Below are positions 1 to 8,046 of a DNA stretch of 64,000 bases, piece by piece (position 1 is the stretch's first letter; each line of letters starts with the position of its first letter). Both the position numbers and the translations under genes were made by a program. The notes below the pieces were generated by a model. The model searched no databases. It was given only the letters and a program-made list of their open reading frames with translations, and was not told the origin of the DNA. The DNA comes from MH13 sp042140245 (GTDB lineage: Bacteria > Pseudomonadota > Alphaproteobacteria > Rhizobiales > MH13): the NCBI RefSeq assembly GCF_042140245.1, contig NZ_CP159483.1, positions 2,728,001 through 2,792,000 on the forward strand. The letters run 5' to 3'.

Positions 1-1
1 A

Positions 2-667
2 GACGGGCGTCATATCCCCGTGACGGTTTTGAAGATCGACAATTGCCAGGTGGTTGGCCACCGCACCGTGGAAAAGAATGGCTACACAGCCATGCAGCTC
101 GGCTGCGGCCTTGCTAAGGTTAAGAACACGACCAAAGCTGAACGCGGTGCGTTCGCCAAGGTGAATGTTGAGCCGAAGCGTAAGGTTGTTGAGTTTCGGG
201 TATCGGAAGACAACTTGGTTGATGTCGGTGCTGAGTTCACCGCCGATCATTTTGTTCCGGGCCAGTATGTCGACGTATCCGGTACGTCCATCGGTAAAGG
301 CTTCGCCGGTGCTATGAAACGCCACAATTTCGGTGGTCTTCGCGCTTCACATGGTGTGTCGATTTCGCACCGCGCGCACGGTTCAACCGGTCAGTGCCAG
401 GATCCTGGCAAAGTCTTCAAAGGTAAGAAGATGGCTGGTCAGATGGGCAATGAGCGTGTGACTACGCAGAACCTCAAAGTCGTCAAGACGGACGTTGAAC
501 GCGGCCTGATCATGGTTGAAGGCTCTGTCCCTGGTTCTAAGGGCGGCTGGATCATGGTTCGTGACGCTGTGAAGAAGTCTTTGCCTGGTGATGTTCCAAC
601 ACCTGGCGCGTTTCGCGCTCCAGCTGGTGCAGCCAATGAGACAGCTCAAGTTGAGGAGGCCGTCTAA
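2..667 (+). CDS. rplC: 50S ribosomal protein L3, 5' end outside window
   Basis: Protein L3 of the large subunit, an early assembly protein near the peptidyl-transferase centre. The reading frame is open from base 2 and the residues before the GTG at 20 read DGRHIP, which continues the family sequence, so that GTG is an internal valine and the true start lies upstream. About 20 N-terminal residues are probably missing. The L3 hallmark FGGLRASHGVS and the following RAHGSTGQ segment are present, as is the SVPGSKGGW motif near the C-terminus. It is followed directly by rplD (the rplC stop ends on the first base of the rplD ATG), the standard S10-operon order. Confidence 0.97.
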   Translation, partial: DGRHIPVTVLKIDNCQVVGHRTVEKNGYTAMQLGCGLAKVKNTTKAERGAFAKVNVEPKRKVVEFRVSEDNLVDVGAEFTADHFVPGQYVDVSGTSIGKGFAGAMKRHNFGGLRASHGVSISHRAHGSTGQCQDPGKVFKGKKMAGQMGNERVTTQNLKVVKTDVERGLIMVEGSVPGSKGGWIMVRDAVKKSLPGDVPTPGAFRAPAGAANETAQVEEAV

Positions 668-1287
668 TGGATATCAAGGTCACCAAGCTTGATGGTAAGG
701 CTGCCGGTAAGGTTGCTGTGTCGGAGGAAGTTTTCGGTCTTGAGCCGCGAGCTGATCTCCTGCAGCGGATGGTGCGCTATCAGCTCGCTAAGCGTCAGAC
801 TGGCAATCACAAAACCAAGCAGCGTGGAGAGATTGCGCGTACAGGTGCTAAATTCGGCAAGCAAAAAGGCGGCGGGCGTGCCCGTCACGGTTCGCGCCGG
901 GTTGGGTCATTTGTTGGCGGTGGCAAGGCCCACGGTCCACGCGTGCGTTCGCATGCTCATGATTTGCCGAAACGCGTTCGTGCCTTGGCTCTTCGCCACG
1001 CGCTTTCTTCAAAAGTGAAGGCTGAGAACTTGATTGTGGTTGAAAGCTTCGCAGATGTTGAAGCCAAGACAAAGGTTGTTGCTGGAGTTCTCGGTGAACG
1101 CGGCCTGACCAACGCTCTGTTCATCGATGGTGCATCGGTGAACGATAATTTCGCCAAGGCAGCCCGGAACCTTCCAAATGTAGATGTGCTGCCGGTGCAG
1201 GGCATCAATGTTTACGACATTTTGCGTCGCAACACGCTGGTCCTGTCCAAGGATGCTGTCGATGCGCTGGAGGCGCGCTTCAAATGA
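667..1287 (+). CDS. rplD: 50S ribosomal protein L4
   Basis: L4, 206 residues, the usual bacterial length. It binds 23S rRNA domain I, lines the exit tunnel and in some bacteria represses its own operon. The tunnel-loop segment GGGRARHGSRR (about residues 67-77) is intact and is followed by the family's conserved PRVRSHAHDLPK stretch. The ATG overlaps the rplC stop by one base and the gene ends in an ATGA overlap with rplW, so translation is probably coupled on both sides. Confidence 0.97.
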   Translation: MDIKVTKLDGKAAGKVAVSEEVFGLEPRADLLQRMVRYQLAKRQTGNHKTKQRGEIARTGAKFGKQKGGGRARHGSRRVGSFVGGGKAHGPRVRSHAHDLPKRVRALALRHALSSKVKAENLIVVESFADVEAKTKVVAGVLGERGLTNALFIDGASVNDNFAKAARNLPNVDVLPVQGINVYDILRRNTLVLSKDAVDALEARFK

Positions 1288-1580
1288 GCTCGAACCCAAC
1301 CCATTACGACGTGATCGTCTCGCCGGTGATCACTGAGAAATCGACGATGGCATCTGAAAATGGCCAGGTGATGTTCAACGTTTCACCGACCGCCACCAAG
1401 CCGCAGATCAAGAAAGCTGTCGAAGCTTTGTTCTCGGTGAAGGTTAAGGCTGTGAACACACTTGTCCGCAAGGGCAAAGAAAAGCGCTTTCGCGGCATGA
1501 TTGGTCACCAGTCGGACGTCAAGAAAGCGATCGTGACTCTTGAAGATGGCCAGTCCATCGACGTGACGACCGGTCTTTAA
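1284..1580 (+). CDS. rplW: 50S ribosomal protein L23
   Basis: L23, 98 residues, located at the tunnel exit where trigger factor and SRP dock. It has the family's PVITEKST motif near the N-terminus and the KVKAVNTLVRKGK segment. The start codon lies inside the rplD stop (ATGA, 4-nt overlap). A 22-nt spacer with an AGGA-type ribosome-binding site leads into rplB. Confidence 0.97.
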   Translation: MSSNPTHYDVIVSPVITEKSTMASENGQVMFNVSPTATKPQIKKAVEALFSVKVKAVNTLVRKGKEKRFRGMIGHQSDVKKAIVTLEDGQSIDVTTGL

Positions 1581-1602
1581 GGCGAAGTGAGGATTTAGAA
1601 CA

Positions 1603-2442
1603 ATGGCATTGAAGACATTCAATCCAACATCGCCGGGACGCCGCCAGTTGGTTGCAGTTGACCGCTCTGCTTTGCATAAGGGCAAGCCGGTCAAGCAGCT
1701 TACCGAAGGCTTGACGTCGAAAGGTGGTCGTAACAACACCGGTCGTATCACCGTGCGTCGTCGTGGCGGTGGTGTGAAGCGCACCTACCGCATCATCGAT
1801 TTCAAGCGTCGGGAAAAGCTTGGCGTTGTTGGCACAGTGGAGCGTCTTGAGTACGATCCGAACCGGACTGCATTTATAGCGTTGGTGACCTATGAGGATG
1901 GTGACCAGGCCTACATTTTGGCGCCGCAACGCTTGTCCGAAGGCGACAAGGTGATCTCTGATGAGAAAACCGACGTAAAGCCAGGCAACGCTATGCCGCT
2001 TGCGTCCATGCCTGTTGGCACGATCATCCACAATGTGGAACTCAAGATCGGTAAGGGCGGTCAGATCGCTCGCTCCGCTGGTGCGTATGCGCAACTTGTT
2101 GGTCGCGACGGCGCGTATGCGATTGTTCGTTTGCAGTCTGGAGAGCAGCGTCTCATCCACGGTCGTTGTTTTGCATCGGTTGGGGCCGTGTCGAACCCCG
2201 ACCACATGAACACCAACCTTGGTAAGGCTGGTCGTGCACGTTGGCTTGGCCGTCGTCCATCGGTTCGCGGTGTTGTTATGAACCCGGTTGATCACCCGCA
2301 TGGTGGTGGTGAAGGTCGTACGTCTGGTGGCCGTCACCCGGTGACGCCATGGGGCAAGCCGACTAAGGGCAAGCGGACTCGCTCGAACAAGGCGACCGAT
2401 AAATTCATCATTCGCTCGCGCCATCAGCGCAAGAAGAAATAA
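1603..2442 (+). CDS. rplB: 50S ribosomal protein L2
   Basis: L2, 279 residues, a primary rRNA-binding protein needed for subunit association and peptidyl transfer. The C-terminal signature NPVDHPHGGGEG carries the histidine implicated in peptidyl-transferase activity, followed by GGRHPVTPWG. The lysine- and arginine-rich tail is intact. A long open frame on the opposite strand across this gene is a codon-bias shadow. Confidence 0.98.
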   Translation: MALKTFNPTSPGRRQLVAVDRSALHKGKPVKQLTEGLTSKGGRNNTGRITVRRRGGGVKRTYRIIDFKRREKLGVVGTVERLEYDPNRTAFIALVTYEDGDQAYILAPQRLSEGDKVISDEKTDVKPGNAMPLASMPVGTIIHNVELKIGKGGQIARSAGAYAQLVGRDGAYAIVRLQSGEQRLIHGRCFASVGAVSNPDHMNTNLGKAGRARWLGRRPSVRGVVMNPVDHPHGGGEGRTSGGRHPVTPWGKPTKGKRTRSNKATDKFIIRSRHQRKKK

Positions 2443-2452
2443 CGGAGCTCCC

Positions 2453-2731
2453 ATGTCACGTTCGGTATGGAAAGGCCCGTTTATCGACGGGTACATTTTA
2501 AAGAAGGCTGATAAGGCGCGTGAAAGCGGTCGGAACGATGTGATCAAGATTTGGTCGCGCCGCTCGACAATCCTTCCGCAGTTCGTCGGTCTGACTTTCG
2601 GTGTCTACAACGGCCAGAAGCACATTCCGGTTTCGATCTCGGAAGACATGATCGGCCACAAATTCGGTGAGTTTGCGCCAACGCGCACCTATTACGGTCA
2701 TGCCGCCGATAAGAAGGCAAAGAGGAAGTAA
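2453..2731 (+). CDS. rpsS: 30S ribosomal protein S19
   Basis: S19, 92 residues, a head protein of the small subunit that pairs with S13. It begins SRSVWKGPF, has the IWSRRSTILP motif, and the C-terminal KFGEFAPTRTYYGH segment is complete. It starts 10 nt after rplB behind a GGAG-type ribosome-binding site and ends one base before the rplV start. Confidence 0.97.
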   Translation: MSRSVWKGPFIDGYILKKADKARESGRNDVIKIWSRRSTILPQFVGLTFGVYNGQKHIPVSISEDMIGHKFGEFAPTRTYYGHAADKKAKRK

Positions 2732-2732
2732 G

Positions 2733-3113
2733 ATGGGCAAGGCATCGCGTGAACGCTCGCTTGCTGACAATGAAGCTCAGGCGGTTGTCCGTCGGCTTCG
2801 TATCAGCCCGCAGAAGTTGAATTTGGTCGCTGCAATGATCCGCGGCAAGAAGGTTGATAAGGCGTTGGCCGATCTGACCTTCTCGCGCAAGCGCATCGCA
2901 GTTGACGTAAAGAAAGCACTGGAATCGGCAATTGCTAACGCCGAAAACAACCACGATTTGGATGTCGACAACTTGGTTGTCGCGCAGGCTTTCGTCGGTA
3001 AGGCGTTGGTAATGAAGCGTTGGCAACCGCGTGCGCGCGGTCGTGTTGGTCGGATTCAGAAGCCATTTTCGAACTTGACCATCGTGGTTCGTGAAGTTGA
3101 GGAGGCCGCTTAA
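2733..3113 (+). CDS. rplV: 50S ribosomal protein L22
   Basis: L22, 126 residues from the ATG at 2733. An earlier in-frame start at 2667 would lie inside rpsS and is rejected because family proteins begin with the MGKASRERSL-type sequence. L22 contacts all 23S domains, and its beta-hairpin reaches the exit tunnel; the segment KRWQPRARGRVGRI belongs to that hairpin and is a known macrolide-resistance site in other bacteria. The stop overlaps the rpsC ATG by one base. Confidence 0.97.
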   Translation: MGKASRERSLADNEAQAVVRRLRISPQKLNLVAAMIRGKKVDKALADLTFSRKRIAVDVKKALESAIANAENNHDLDVDNLVVAQAFVGKALVMKRWQPRARGRVGRIQKPFSNLTIVVREVEEAA

Positions 3114-3853
3114 TGGGTCAGAAAGTCATCCCAACAGGCTTGCGCCTGGGCATCAACAAAACGTGGAACTCACGTTGGTTCGCTGACAATGATTACGCCA
3201 AGCTCCTTCATGAAGATCTCACGATCCGTGAGTTCATCACAAAGAAGCTTCCGACTTTCGTGAAAAGCGATGGCGGTCGTGCCAAGGGCGGCGCTGATCC
3301 AGCGATCTCAAAAATTGTGATTGAGCGTCCGCTTAAGAAGTGCCGGATTTCGATCCACACGGCGCGTCCAGGCTTCATCATTGGCCCCAAGGGGGATAAT
3401 ATTGAGAAGCTGCGCCGTGCCATCTCTAAGATGACGGACAGCGAAGTGCATCTCAACATCGTTGAAGTGCGCAAGCCTGACACAGACGCAACGCTGGTCG
3501 CTCAGTCCATTGCCTCGCAACTTGAGCGTCGTGTTGCCTTCCGTCGTGCCATGAAGCGCGCGGTGCAAAACGCGATGAAAGCTGGTGCCCTGGGCATCCG
3601 TATCAACTCTGGCGGTCGTTTGGGCGGTGCTGAGATTGCCCGTGTGGAATGGTACCGCGAAGGTCAAGTTCCGCTGCACACACTGCGCGCAGATGTTGAC
3701 TACGGCACTGCAGAAGCAAAGACCGCCTACGGTATCATTGGTATCAAGGTTTGGATCTACAAAGGCGAGATCATGGAACATGATCCGCTCGCCTCTGAGC
3801 GCCGCGCACTGGAAGCCTCCGGTGGTGGTGGCGGCGGACGTCGCCGCGATTAA
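3113..3853 (+). CDS. rpsC: 30S ribosomal protein S3
   Basis: S3, 246 residues, forms part of the mRNA entry channel and helicase. The type II KH domain is visible with the GPKG loop in FIIGPKGDNIEKL (about residue 85), followed by the C-terminal S3 domain with INSGGRLGGAEIAR. The protein ends in a glycine-rich basic tail. The next gene, rplP, follows only after a 128-nt spacer, unusually long for this operon, which contains a strong hairpin. Confidence 0.97.
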   Translation: MGQKVIPTGLRLGINKTWNSRWFADNDYAKLLHEDLTIREFITKKLPTFVKSDGGRAKGGADPAISKIVIERPLKKCRISIHTARPGFIIGPKGDNIEKLRRAISKMTDSEVHLNIVEVRKPDTDATLVAQSIASQLERRVAFRRAMKRAVQNAMKAGALGIRINSGGRLGGAEIARVEWYREGQVPLHTLRADVDYGTAEAKTAYGIIGIKVWIYKGEIMEHDPLASERRALEASGGGGGGRRRD

Positions 3854-3869
3854 ACACACGCATTGATTT

Positions 3870-3901
3870 GGCGTGCCCGCCGTTTGGACGGCGGTCTCGC
3901 C
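3870..3901 (+). other. Hairpin in the rpsC-rplP spacer
   Basis: The inner stem CCGCCGT/ACGGCGG (3877-3883 with 3888-3894) closes a TTGG tetraloop. A symmetric 3x3 internal loop and the outer stem GGCG/CGCC (3870-3873 with 3898-3901) extend it. No T-tract follows directly, so it does not look like an intrinsic terminator. A role in mRNA processing or ribosomal-protein autoregulation is inference. Confidence 0.7.
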
Positions 3902-3981
3902 GTTGTGAACTGACTTTTTAAGACGTGCCTTGCGTCCGTGATTGCAGCGGAGACCGGGCATAAAAAACAGGAACGAAGACG

Positions 3982-4395
3982 ATGCTTCAGCCGAAACGCA
4001 CCAAGTTTCGCAAACAGCATAAGGGCCGCATCAAAGGCGTGGCAAAGGGTGGCACGACGCTGACCTTTGGTGCCTTTGGCCTGAAAGCTCAAGAGCCTGA
4101 GCGTGTGACAGCGCGCCAGATTGAGGCGGCTCGCCGTGCCATGACACGCCACATGAAGCGTGCCGGCCGAGTGTGGATCCGCATCTTCCCAGATGTGCCG
4201 GTGACAAAGAAACCGACCGAAGTGCGTATGGGTAAAGGTAAGGGCTCGGTGGAATATTGGGCAGCCAAAGTGAAACCTGGTCGCATCATGTTCGAGATCG
4301 ATGGTGTTTCGGAAGATGTAGCCCGCGAGGCGCTTCGCCTTGCGGCAATGAAGCTTCCGGTGAAGACGCGCTTCGTTCAGCGCATTGGCGAATAG
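3982..4395 (+). CDS. rplP: 50S ribosomal protein L16
   Basis: L16, 137 residues, contacts the A-site and P-site tRNA elbows. It starts MLQPKRTKFRKQHKGR, typical for the family. The segment RHMKRAGRVWIRIFPD and the GKGKGSVEYWAAKVKPG loop, which lies near the tRNA acceptor arms, are conserved. A GGA-type ribosome-binding site lies in the structured spacer upstream, and rpmC follows after 18 nt. Confidence 0.97.
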   Translation: MLQPKRTKFRKQHKGRIKGVAKGGTTLTFGAFGLKAQEPERVTARQIEAARRAMTRHMKRAGRVWIRIFPDVPVTKKPTEVRMGKGKGSVEYWAAKVKPGRIMFEIDGVSEDVAREALRLAAMKLPVKTRFVQRIGE

Positions 4396-4413
4396 CGGCA
4401 GGAGACCAGAGAG

Positions 4414-4617
4414 ATGAAAGCGCAAGACGCAGCCCTCATGACCCCTGACCAGCTTGTGGACGAGTTGGTGAAGCTGAAGAAAGAGCAGTTCAATCTGCGC
4501 TTTCAGCGCGCCACGGGTCAGTTGGAGAACACCGCGCGTTTCCGGCAGGTTCGCCGATCCATCGCGCGCATTAACACTGTGCTGAACGCCAAACGGCGCG
4601 AAGCGGCGAACGCCTAG
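4414..4617 (+). CDS. rpmC: 50S ribosomal protein L29
   Basis: L29, 67 residues, a two-helix protein at the tunnel exit beside L23. The conserved core ELVKLKKEQFNLRFQRATGQLEN and the IARINTVL helix are present. The ribosome-binding site GGAGA precedes the ATG in a short gap after rplP. Confidence 0.96.
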   Translation: MKAQDAALMTPDQLVDELVKLKKEQFNLRFQRATGQLENTARFRQVRRSIARINTVLNAKRREAANA

Positions 4618-4640
4618 CGTTCGTCACGAGGAGATAGACC

Positions 4641-4901
4641 ATGCCAAAACGCGTTCTGCAGGGCACCGTGGTGAGCGATAAAACCGACAAGACCGTTACC
4701 GTGCTTGTCGAGCGACGCTTCACGCACCCCCTTCTGAAGAAGACTGTGCGTCGTACAAAGAAGTACCATGCGCATGATGCTGATAATTCCTTCAAGACTG
4801 GCGACATTGTTCTGATCGAAGAATGCCGTCCACTCTCGAAGTCGAAAAATTTCATGGTTCTGGCCGATGAATCGCGCGCGCTGATGGCGTCGCACGGTTG
4901 A
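4641..4901 (+). CDS. rpsQ: 30S ribosomal protein S17
   Basis: S17, 86 residues, an OB-fold protein that binds 16S rRNA early in assembly. It starts MPKRVLQGTVVSDK, has the KTVTVLVERRFTHP strand pair and the GDIVLIEECRPLSKSK motif at about residues 54-69. AGGAG lies just upstream of the ATG. A 35-nt gap leads to rplN. Confidence 0.97.
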   Translation: MPKRVLQGTVVSDKTDKTVTVLVERRFTHPLLKKTVRRTKKYHAHDADNSFKTGDIVLIEECRPLSKSKNFMVLADESRALMASHG

Positions 4902-4936
4902 TCGTTTCAGTTGATTTATAAGAGAGGCATACGGCC

Positions 4937-5305
4937 ATGATTCAGATGCAAACAAACCTCGACGTCGCCGATAATTCCGGCGCGCGCCGTGTTATGTGCA
5001 TCAAGGTCCTGGGCGGCTCCAAGCGCAAGTACGCTGGCGTGGGCGACATTATTGTTGTCTCCGTGAAGGAAGCCATCCCCCGGGGTCGGGTGAAAAAGGG
5101 TGATGTGATGAAGGCGGTCGTTGTGCGCACCGCTAAAGACATCCGCCGCCCAGACGGTTCTGTGATCCGGTTTGATCGCAATGCTGCTGTTCTGGTGAAC
5201 AACAACAAAGAGCCTGTTGGCACGCGTATCTTTGGCCCAGTGCCGCGCGAACTGCGCGCCAAGAGCCACATGAAGATCATCTCGCTTGCACCGGAGGTGC
5301 TGTAG
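4937..5305 (+). CDS. rplN: 50S ribosomal protein L14
   Basis: L14, 122 residues, forms intersubunit bridges. The N-terminal MIQMQTNLDVADNSGARR and the C-terminal MKIISLAPEVL are canonical. The central VNNNKEPVGTRIFGPVPREL segment is complete. Only two bases separate its stop from the rplX ATG. Confidence 0.98.
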   Translation: MIQMQTNLDVADNSGARRVMCIKVLGGSKRKYAGVGDIIVVSVKEAIPRGRVKKGDVMKAVVVRTAKDIRRPDGSVIRFDRNAAVLVNNNKEPVGTRIFGPVPRELRAKSHMKIISLAPEVL

Positions 5306-5307
5306 TT

Positions 5308-5625
5308 ATGGCTGCGAAGATCAAAAAAGGTGACACCGTTGTAGTGCTCGCCGGTCGTGACAAGGGTCGATCGGGCCAGGTCATGCAGGTGATGCCGGCT
5401 GAAAATCGTGCGCTCGTTCAAGGCGTTAACATGGTGAAGCGTCACCAGCGTCAGACGGCGAACAGCGAAGGCGGCATCATTTCCAAAGAAGCGCCGATCC
5501 AGATTTCGAACATTGCCTTGCGCGATCCGAAAGATGGGAAACCGACGCGCGTGCGTTTCCAGATTCAAGACGATGGCACCAAGGTGCGCGTCGCCAGCCG
5601 CTCGGGAGAAGCGATCGATGGCTGA
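5308..5625 (+). CDS. rplX: 50S ribosomal protein L24
   Basis: L24, 105 residues, an assembly initiator with an N-terminal KOW motif (KKGDTVVVLAGRDKGRSGQV, about residues 6-25). The later NMVKRH and GGIISKEAPI motifs fit the family. Its end overlaps the rplE start by 8 nt in a different frame, suggesting coupled translation. Confidence 0.97.
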   Translation: MAAKIKKGDTVVVLAGRDKGRSGQVMQVMPAENRALVQGVNMVKRHQRQTANSEGGIISKEAPIQISNIALRDPKDGKPTRVRFQIQDDGTKVRVASRSGEAIDG

Positions 5626-6172
5626 TTATACACCACGCATGAAGTCGCTCTATGAGAGCGAGATCAAGGGTAAGCTGAAGGAAGAGTTTTCCTATGCAAA
5701 CCCGATGCAGATCCCAGCGCTTGACAAAATCGTCCTAAACATGGGCGTTGGTGAAGCTGTGGGTGACTCCAAGAAGGTGAAAACCGCGGCTGAAGATTTG
5801 ACAGCTATTGCCGGTCAGAAAGCAGTGATCACGCATGCCCGTAAGTCGATCGCCGGCTTTAAGGTGCGCGAGCAGATGCCGCTTGGCGTTAAAGTCACTC
5901 TTCGTAAGACGCGCATGTATGAGTTTCTCGACCGGTTGGTGACAATCGCACTGCCACGTGTTCGTGACTTTCGCGGGCTGAACCCGAAAAGCTTTGATGG
6001 CAATGGCAACTACGCCATGGGGATCAAAGAGCACATCGTCTTCCCTGAGATTGACTATGACAAAGTCGACCAGGTGTGGGGTTTTGATGTGATCGTGTGC
6101 ACCACGGCGGACAATGATGATGAAGCGCGGGCTCTGCTCAAGCACTTCAACTTCCCGTTCCGCACGAACTGA
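5618..6172 (+). CDS. rplE: 50S ribosomal protein L5
   Basis: L5, 184 residues from the ATG at 5618. The frame is open further upstream to 5513, but those residues do not resemble L5 and lie within rplX, so the later start is chosen. L5 binds 5S rRNA and contacts P-site tRNA. The motifs ALDKIVLNMGVGEA, ARKSIAGFKVRE and NYAMGIKEHIVFPEIDYD are intact. Confidence 0.97.
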   Translation: MADYTPRMKSLYESEIKGKLKEEFSYANPMQIPALDKIVLNMGVGEAVGDSKKVKTAAEDLTAIAGQKAVITHARKSIAGFKVREQMPLGVKVTLRKTRMYEFLDRLVTIALPRVRDFRGLNPKSFDGNGNYAMGIKEHIVFPEIDYDKVDQVWGFDVIVCTTADNDDEARALLKHFNFPFRTN

Positions 6173-6197
6173 CGCGTTTTTCAAAGGATAGAGATAG

Positions 6198-6503
6198 ATG
6201 GCTAAGAAAAGCGCCGTTGAAAAGAACAACCGCCGCCGCAAGCTGGTCGATCATTACGCCCAGAAGCGCGCTGAGCTAAATGCAATCGTGCATGACAAGA
6301 GTGCAAGCCCTGAGGAACGTTTCAACGCGACGATGAAGTTGGCTGAGTTGCCGCGTAACTCGTCTAAAACGCGCGTGCGCAACCGTTGCAACGTAACAGG
6401 TCGTCCACGTGCCTATTATCGTAAGCTAGGTATGTCGCGTATTGCGTTGCGTGAGTTGGGTTTGGCCGGCGATGTGCCCGGCCTAGTGAAATCAAGCTGG
6501 TAG
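6198..6503 (+). CDS. rpsN: 30S ribosomal protein S14 (zinc-independent form)
   Basis: S14, 101 residues, the long C-minus form: the CxxC pairs of the zinc-binding paralogue are absent. The diagnostic RCNVTGRPRAYYRKLGMSR stretch and the LPGLVKSSW-like terminus (PGLVKSSW) are present. The AGGATAG ribosome-binding site precedes the ATG. It sits between rplE and rpsH as expected for the spc operon. Confidence 0.97.
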   Translation: MAKKSAVEKNNRRRKLVDHYAQKRAELNAIVHDKSASPEERFNATMKLAELPRNSSKTRVRNRCNVTGRPRAYYRKLGMSRIALRELGLAGDVPGLVKSSW

Positions 6504-6516
6504 GAGGATCTTCACG

Positions 6517-6915
6517 ATGGCGATGACAGATCCGATTGGTGATATGTTGACGCGCATTCGCAATGCGCAGATGCGGAACAAAACAAGCGTGGTTGCTCCT
6601 GCTTCCAAGCTTCGTGAACGTGTGCTTCAGGTGTTGGCCGATGAAGGCTACATTCGTGGTTTTGCGCGCACGGAGATGGACGATGGCAAGTCGGAAATCA
6701 GCATTGAGCTGAAGTATTTCGATGGTGCACCTGTGATCCGCAAAATTGAACGTGTGTCCAAACCTGGACGCCGCGTTTACGCGTCGGTCCGCAACATTCC
6801 AACCGTGAACAACGGCTTGGGTGTGTCGATCCTGTCAACGCCAAAAGGCGTGATGGCGGACCATCAGGCGCGCGAAGAGAATGTTGGTGGCGAGGTTTTG
6901 TGCCAGGTCTTCTAA
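6517..6915 (+). CDS. rpsH: 30S ribosomal protein S8
   Basis: S8, 132 residues, binds 16S helix 21; in enterobacteria it is the translational repressor of the spc operon. It starts with the family motif DPIGDMLTRIRNAQ and ends with the conserved GLGVSILSTPKGVM and GGEVLCQVF. The ribosome-binding site AGGAGG lies immediately upstream. I found no obvious S8-target mimic near rplE. Confidence 0.97.
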   Translation: MAMTDPIGDMLTRIRNAQMRNKTSVVAPASKLRERVLQVLADEGYIRGFARTEMDDGKSEISIELKYFDGAPVIRKIERVSKPGRRVYASVRNIPTVNNGLGVSILSTPKGVMADHQAREENVGGEVLCQVF

Positions 6916-6957
6916 GCACTGCTTGGAAGAAACCGGTCCAATGAAAGGAAGAGATTA

Positions 6958-7491
6958 ATGTCTCGTATCGGTAAAAAGCCGGTTGCGCTGCCTAGCGGTG
7001 TAACGGCCGATGTCAAAGGTCAAACCGTTTCGGTCAAAGGCCCTAAGGGTGAGTTGGTCGTTACAGTTGTTGACGAGTGCTCCGTGTCCATGGGCGATGA
7101 CGGCATCGAGGTAAGCCCTCGTGGCAAGGATAAGCGTTCGCGTTCCATGTGGGGCATGTCCCGCACATTGGTGAACAACATCGTTGTCGGTGTTTCGGAT
7201 GGCTTTGAGAAGAAGTTGGAGCTCAATGGCGTTGGCTATCGTGCGCAAGCACAAGGGTCGAAACTGACCTTGGCGCTCGGTTACTCTAATGACGTCATCT
7301 ACGACGTGCCTGAGGGCGTTTCGGTTGCCGTGCCGAAGCCAACGGAAATCGTGTTGTCTGGGATCGACAAACAACGCGTTGGCCAGGCGGCTGCGGAAAT
7401 CCGTAAGTTCCGTCCGCCGGAGCCTTACAAAGGTAAGGGCATCAAATATGCGGATGAATACATCTTCCGCAAAGAAGGTAAGAACAAGTAA
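6958..7491 (+). CDS. rplF: 50S ribosomal protein L6
   Basis: L6, 177 residues, two tandem L6 folds near the sarcin-ricin loop. It starts MSRIGKKPVALPSGV; the C-terminal signature FRPPEPYKGKGIKYADE is complete. GGAAGAG precedes the ATG. An 82-nt spacer with a hairpin separates it from rplR. Confidence 0.97.
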   Translation: MSRIGKKPVALPSGVTADVKGQTVSVKGPKGELVVTVVDECSVSMGDDGIEVSPRGKDKRSRSMWGMSRTLVNNIVVGVSDGFEKKLELNGVGYRAQAQGSKLTLALGYSNDVIYDVPEGVSVAVPKPTEIVLSGIDKQRVGQAAAEIRKFRPPEPYKGKGIKYADEYIFRKEGKNK

Positions 7492-7515
7492 GGCATGCGA
7501 GTTGCCGTGCCTGGC

Positions 7516-7538
7516 CGTCCCAATCTGCTTGGGAGACG
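7516..7538 (+). other. Hairpin in the rplF-rplR spacer
   Basis: CGTCCCAA (7516-7523) pairs with TTGGG plus GACG (7529-7533, 7535-7538) around a single bulged A and a TCTGC loop. No T-tract follows directly, although a run of five T lies 17 nt further down. It occupies the middle of the 82-nt gap. Confidence 0.6.
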
Positions 7539-7573
7539 TCCATGCGGTGCTCCGTTTTTGAAAAGGCAGAACA

Positions 7574-7933
7574 ATGGCCCATAAAACATCGACCGAACGT
7601 CGCCGTGAGCGCGTTCGCCGTCAGGTTCGCAAAGTTGCAAACGGACGCCCACGTTTGTCCGTTTACCGTTCAGGTCGCCACATCTATGCGCAAGTGATCG
7701 ATGATCTGGCTGGTCGCACGGTTTGCGCAGCATCATCGCTTGAAAAAGATATGCGCTCGAGCCTGAAAACAGGCGCTGACACCAATGCTGCAGCTGAAGT
7801 CGGCAAGCTGGTCGCCAGTCGTGCCAAAGAAGCTGGTGTTGAGAATGTGGTCTTCGACCGTGGTTCTTATCGCTACCATGGCCGCGTTAAAGCGCTGGCC
7901 GATGCAGCCCGTGAAGGTGGCTTGAACTTCTAA
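7574..7933 (+). CDS. rplR: 50S ribosomal protein L18
   Basis: L18, 119 residues, a 5S rRNA-binding protein. The RPRLSVYRSGRHIYAQVIDD segment (about residues 28-47) and the C-terminal VVFDRGSYRYHGRVKALADAAREGGLNF-type ending are diagnostic. The start follows an AAAGG-type ribosome-binding site. A 113-nt spacer with a terminator-like hairpin comes before rpsE. Confidence 0.97.
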   Translation: MAHKTSTERRRERVRRQVRKVANGRPRLSVYRSGRHIYAQVIDDLAGRTVCAASSLEKDMRSSLKTGADTNAAAEVGKLVASRAKEAGVENVVFDRGSYRYHGRVKALADAAREGGLNF

Positions 7934-7942
7934 TTTTAGGTG

Positions 7943-7963
7943 AGGGTGGCTCTCCACCCTTTT
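7943..7963 (+). other. Terminator-like hairpin in the rplR-rpsE spacer
   Basis: AGGGTGG (7943-7949) pairs with CCACCCT (7954-7960) around a CTCT loop, followed by a short run TTTT (7960-7963). It resembles a weak intrinsic terminator, yet lies between two essential ribosomal genes, so partial attenuation or an mRNA-processing site is more likely than full termination (inference). Confidence 0.6.
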
Positions 7964-8046
7964 GGTTCCCTCCGGTCTGCATAGAAGGCAGATCGCACTT
8001 GGCAGCTGGCTATCATGGCCCCTGCAAGACACATAAGGATAGTTTG

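Noticed and set aside
1519..2547. 342-residue open frame on the minus strand opposite rplB
   Set aside because: Lies wholly against L23/L2/S19 genes, threonine/arginine-rich composition typical of an antisense shadow, no family resemblance.
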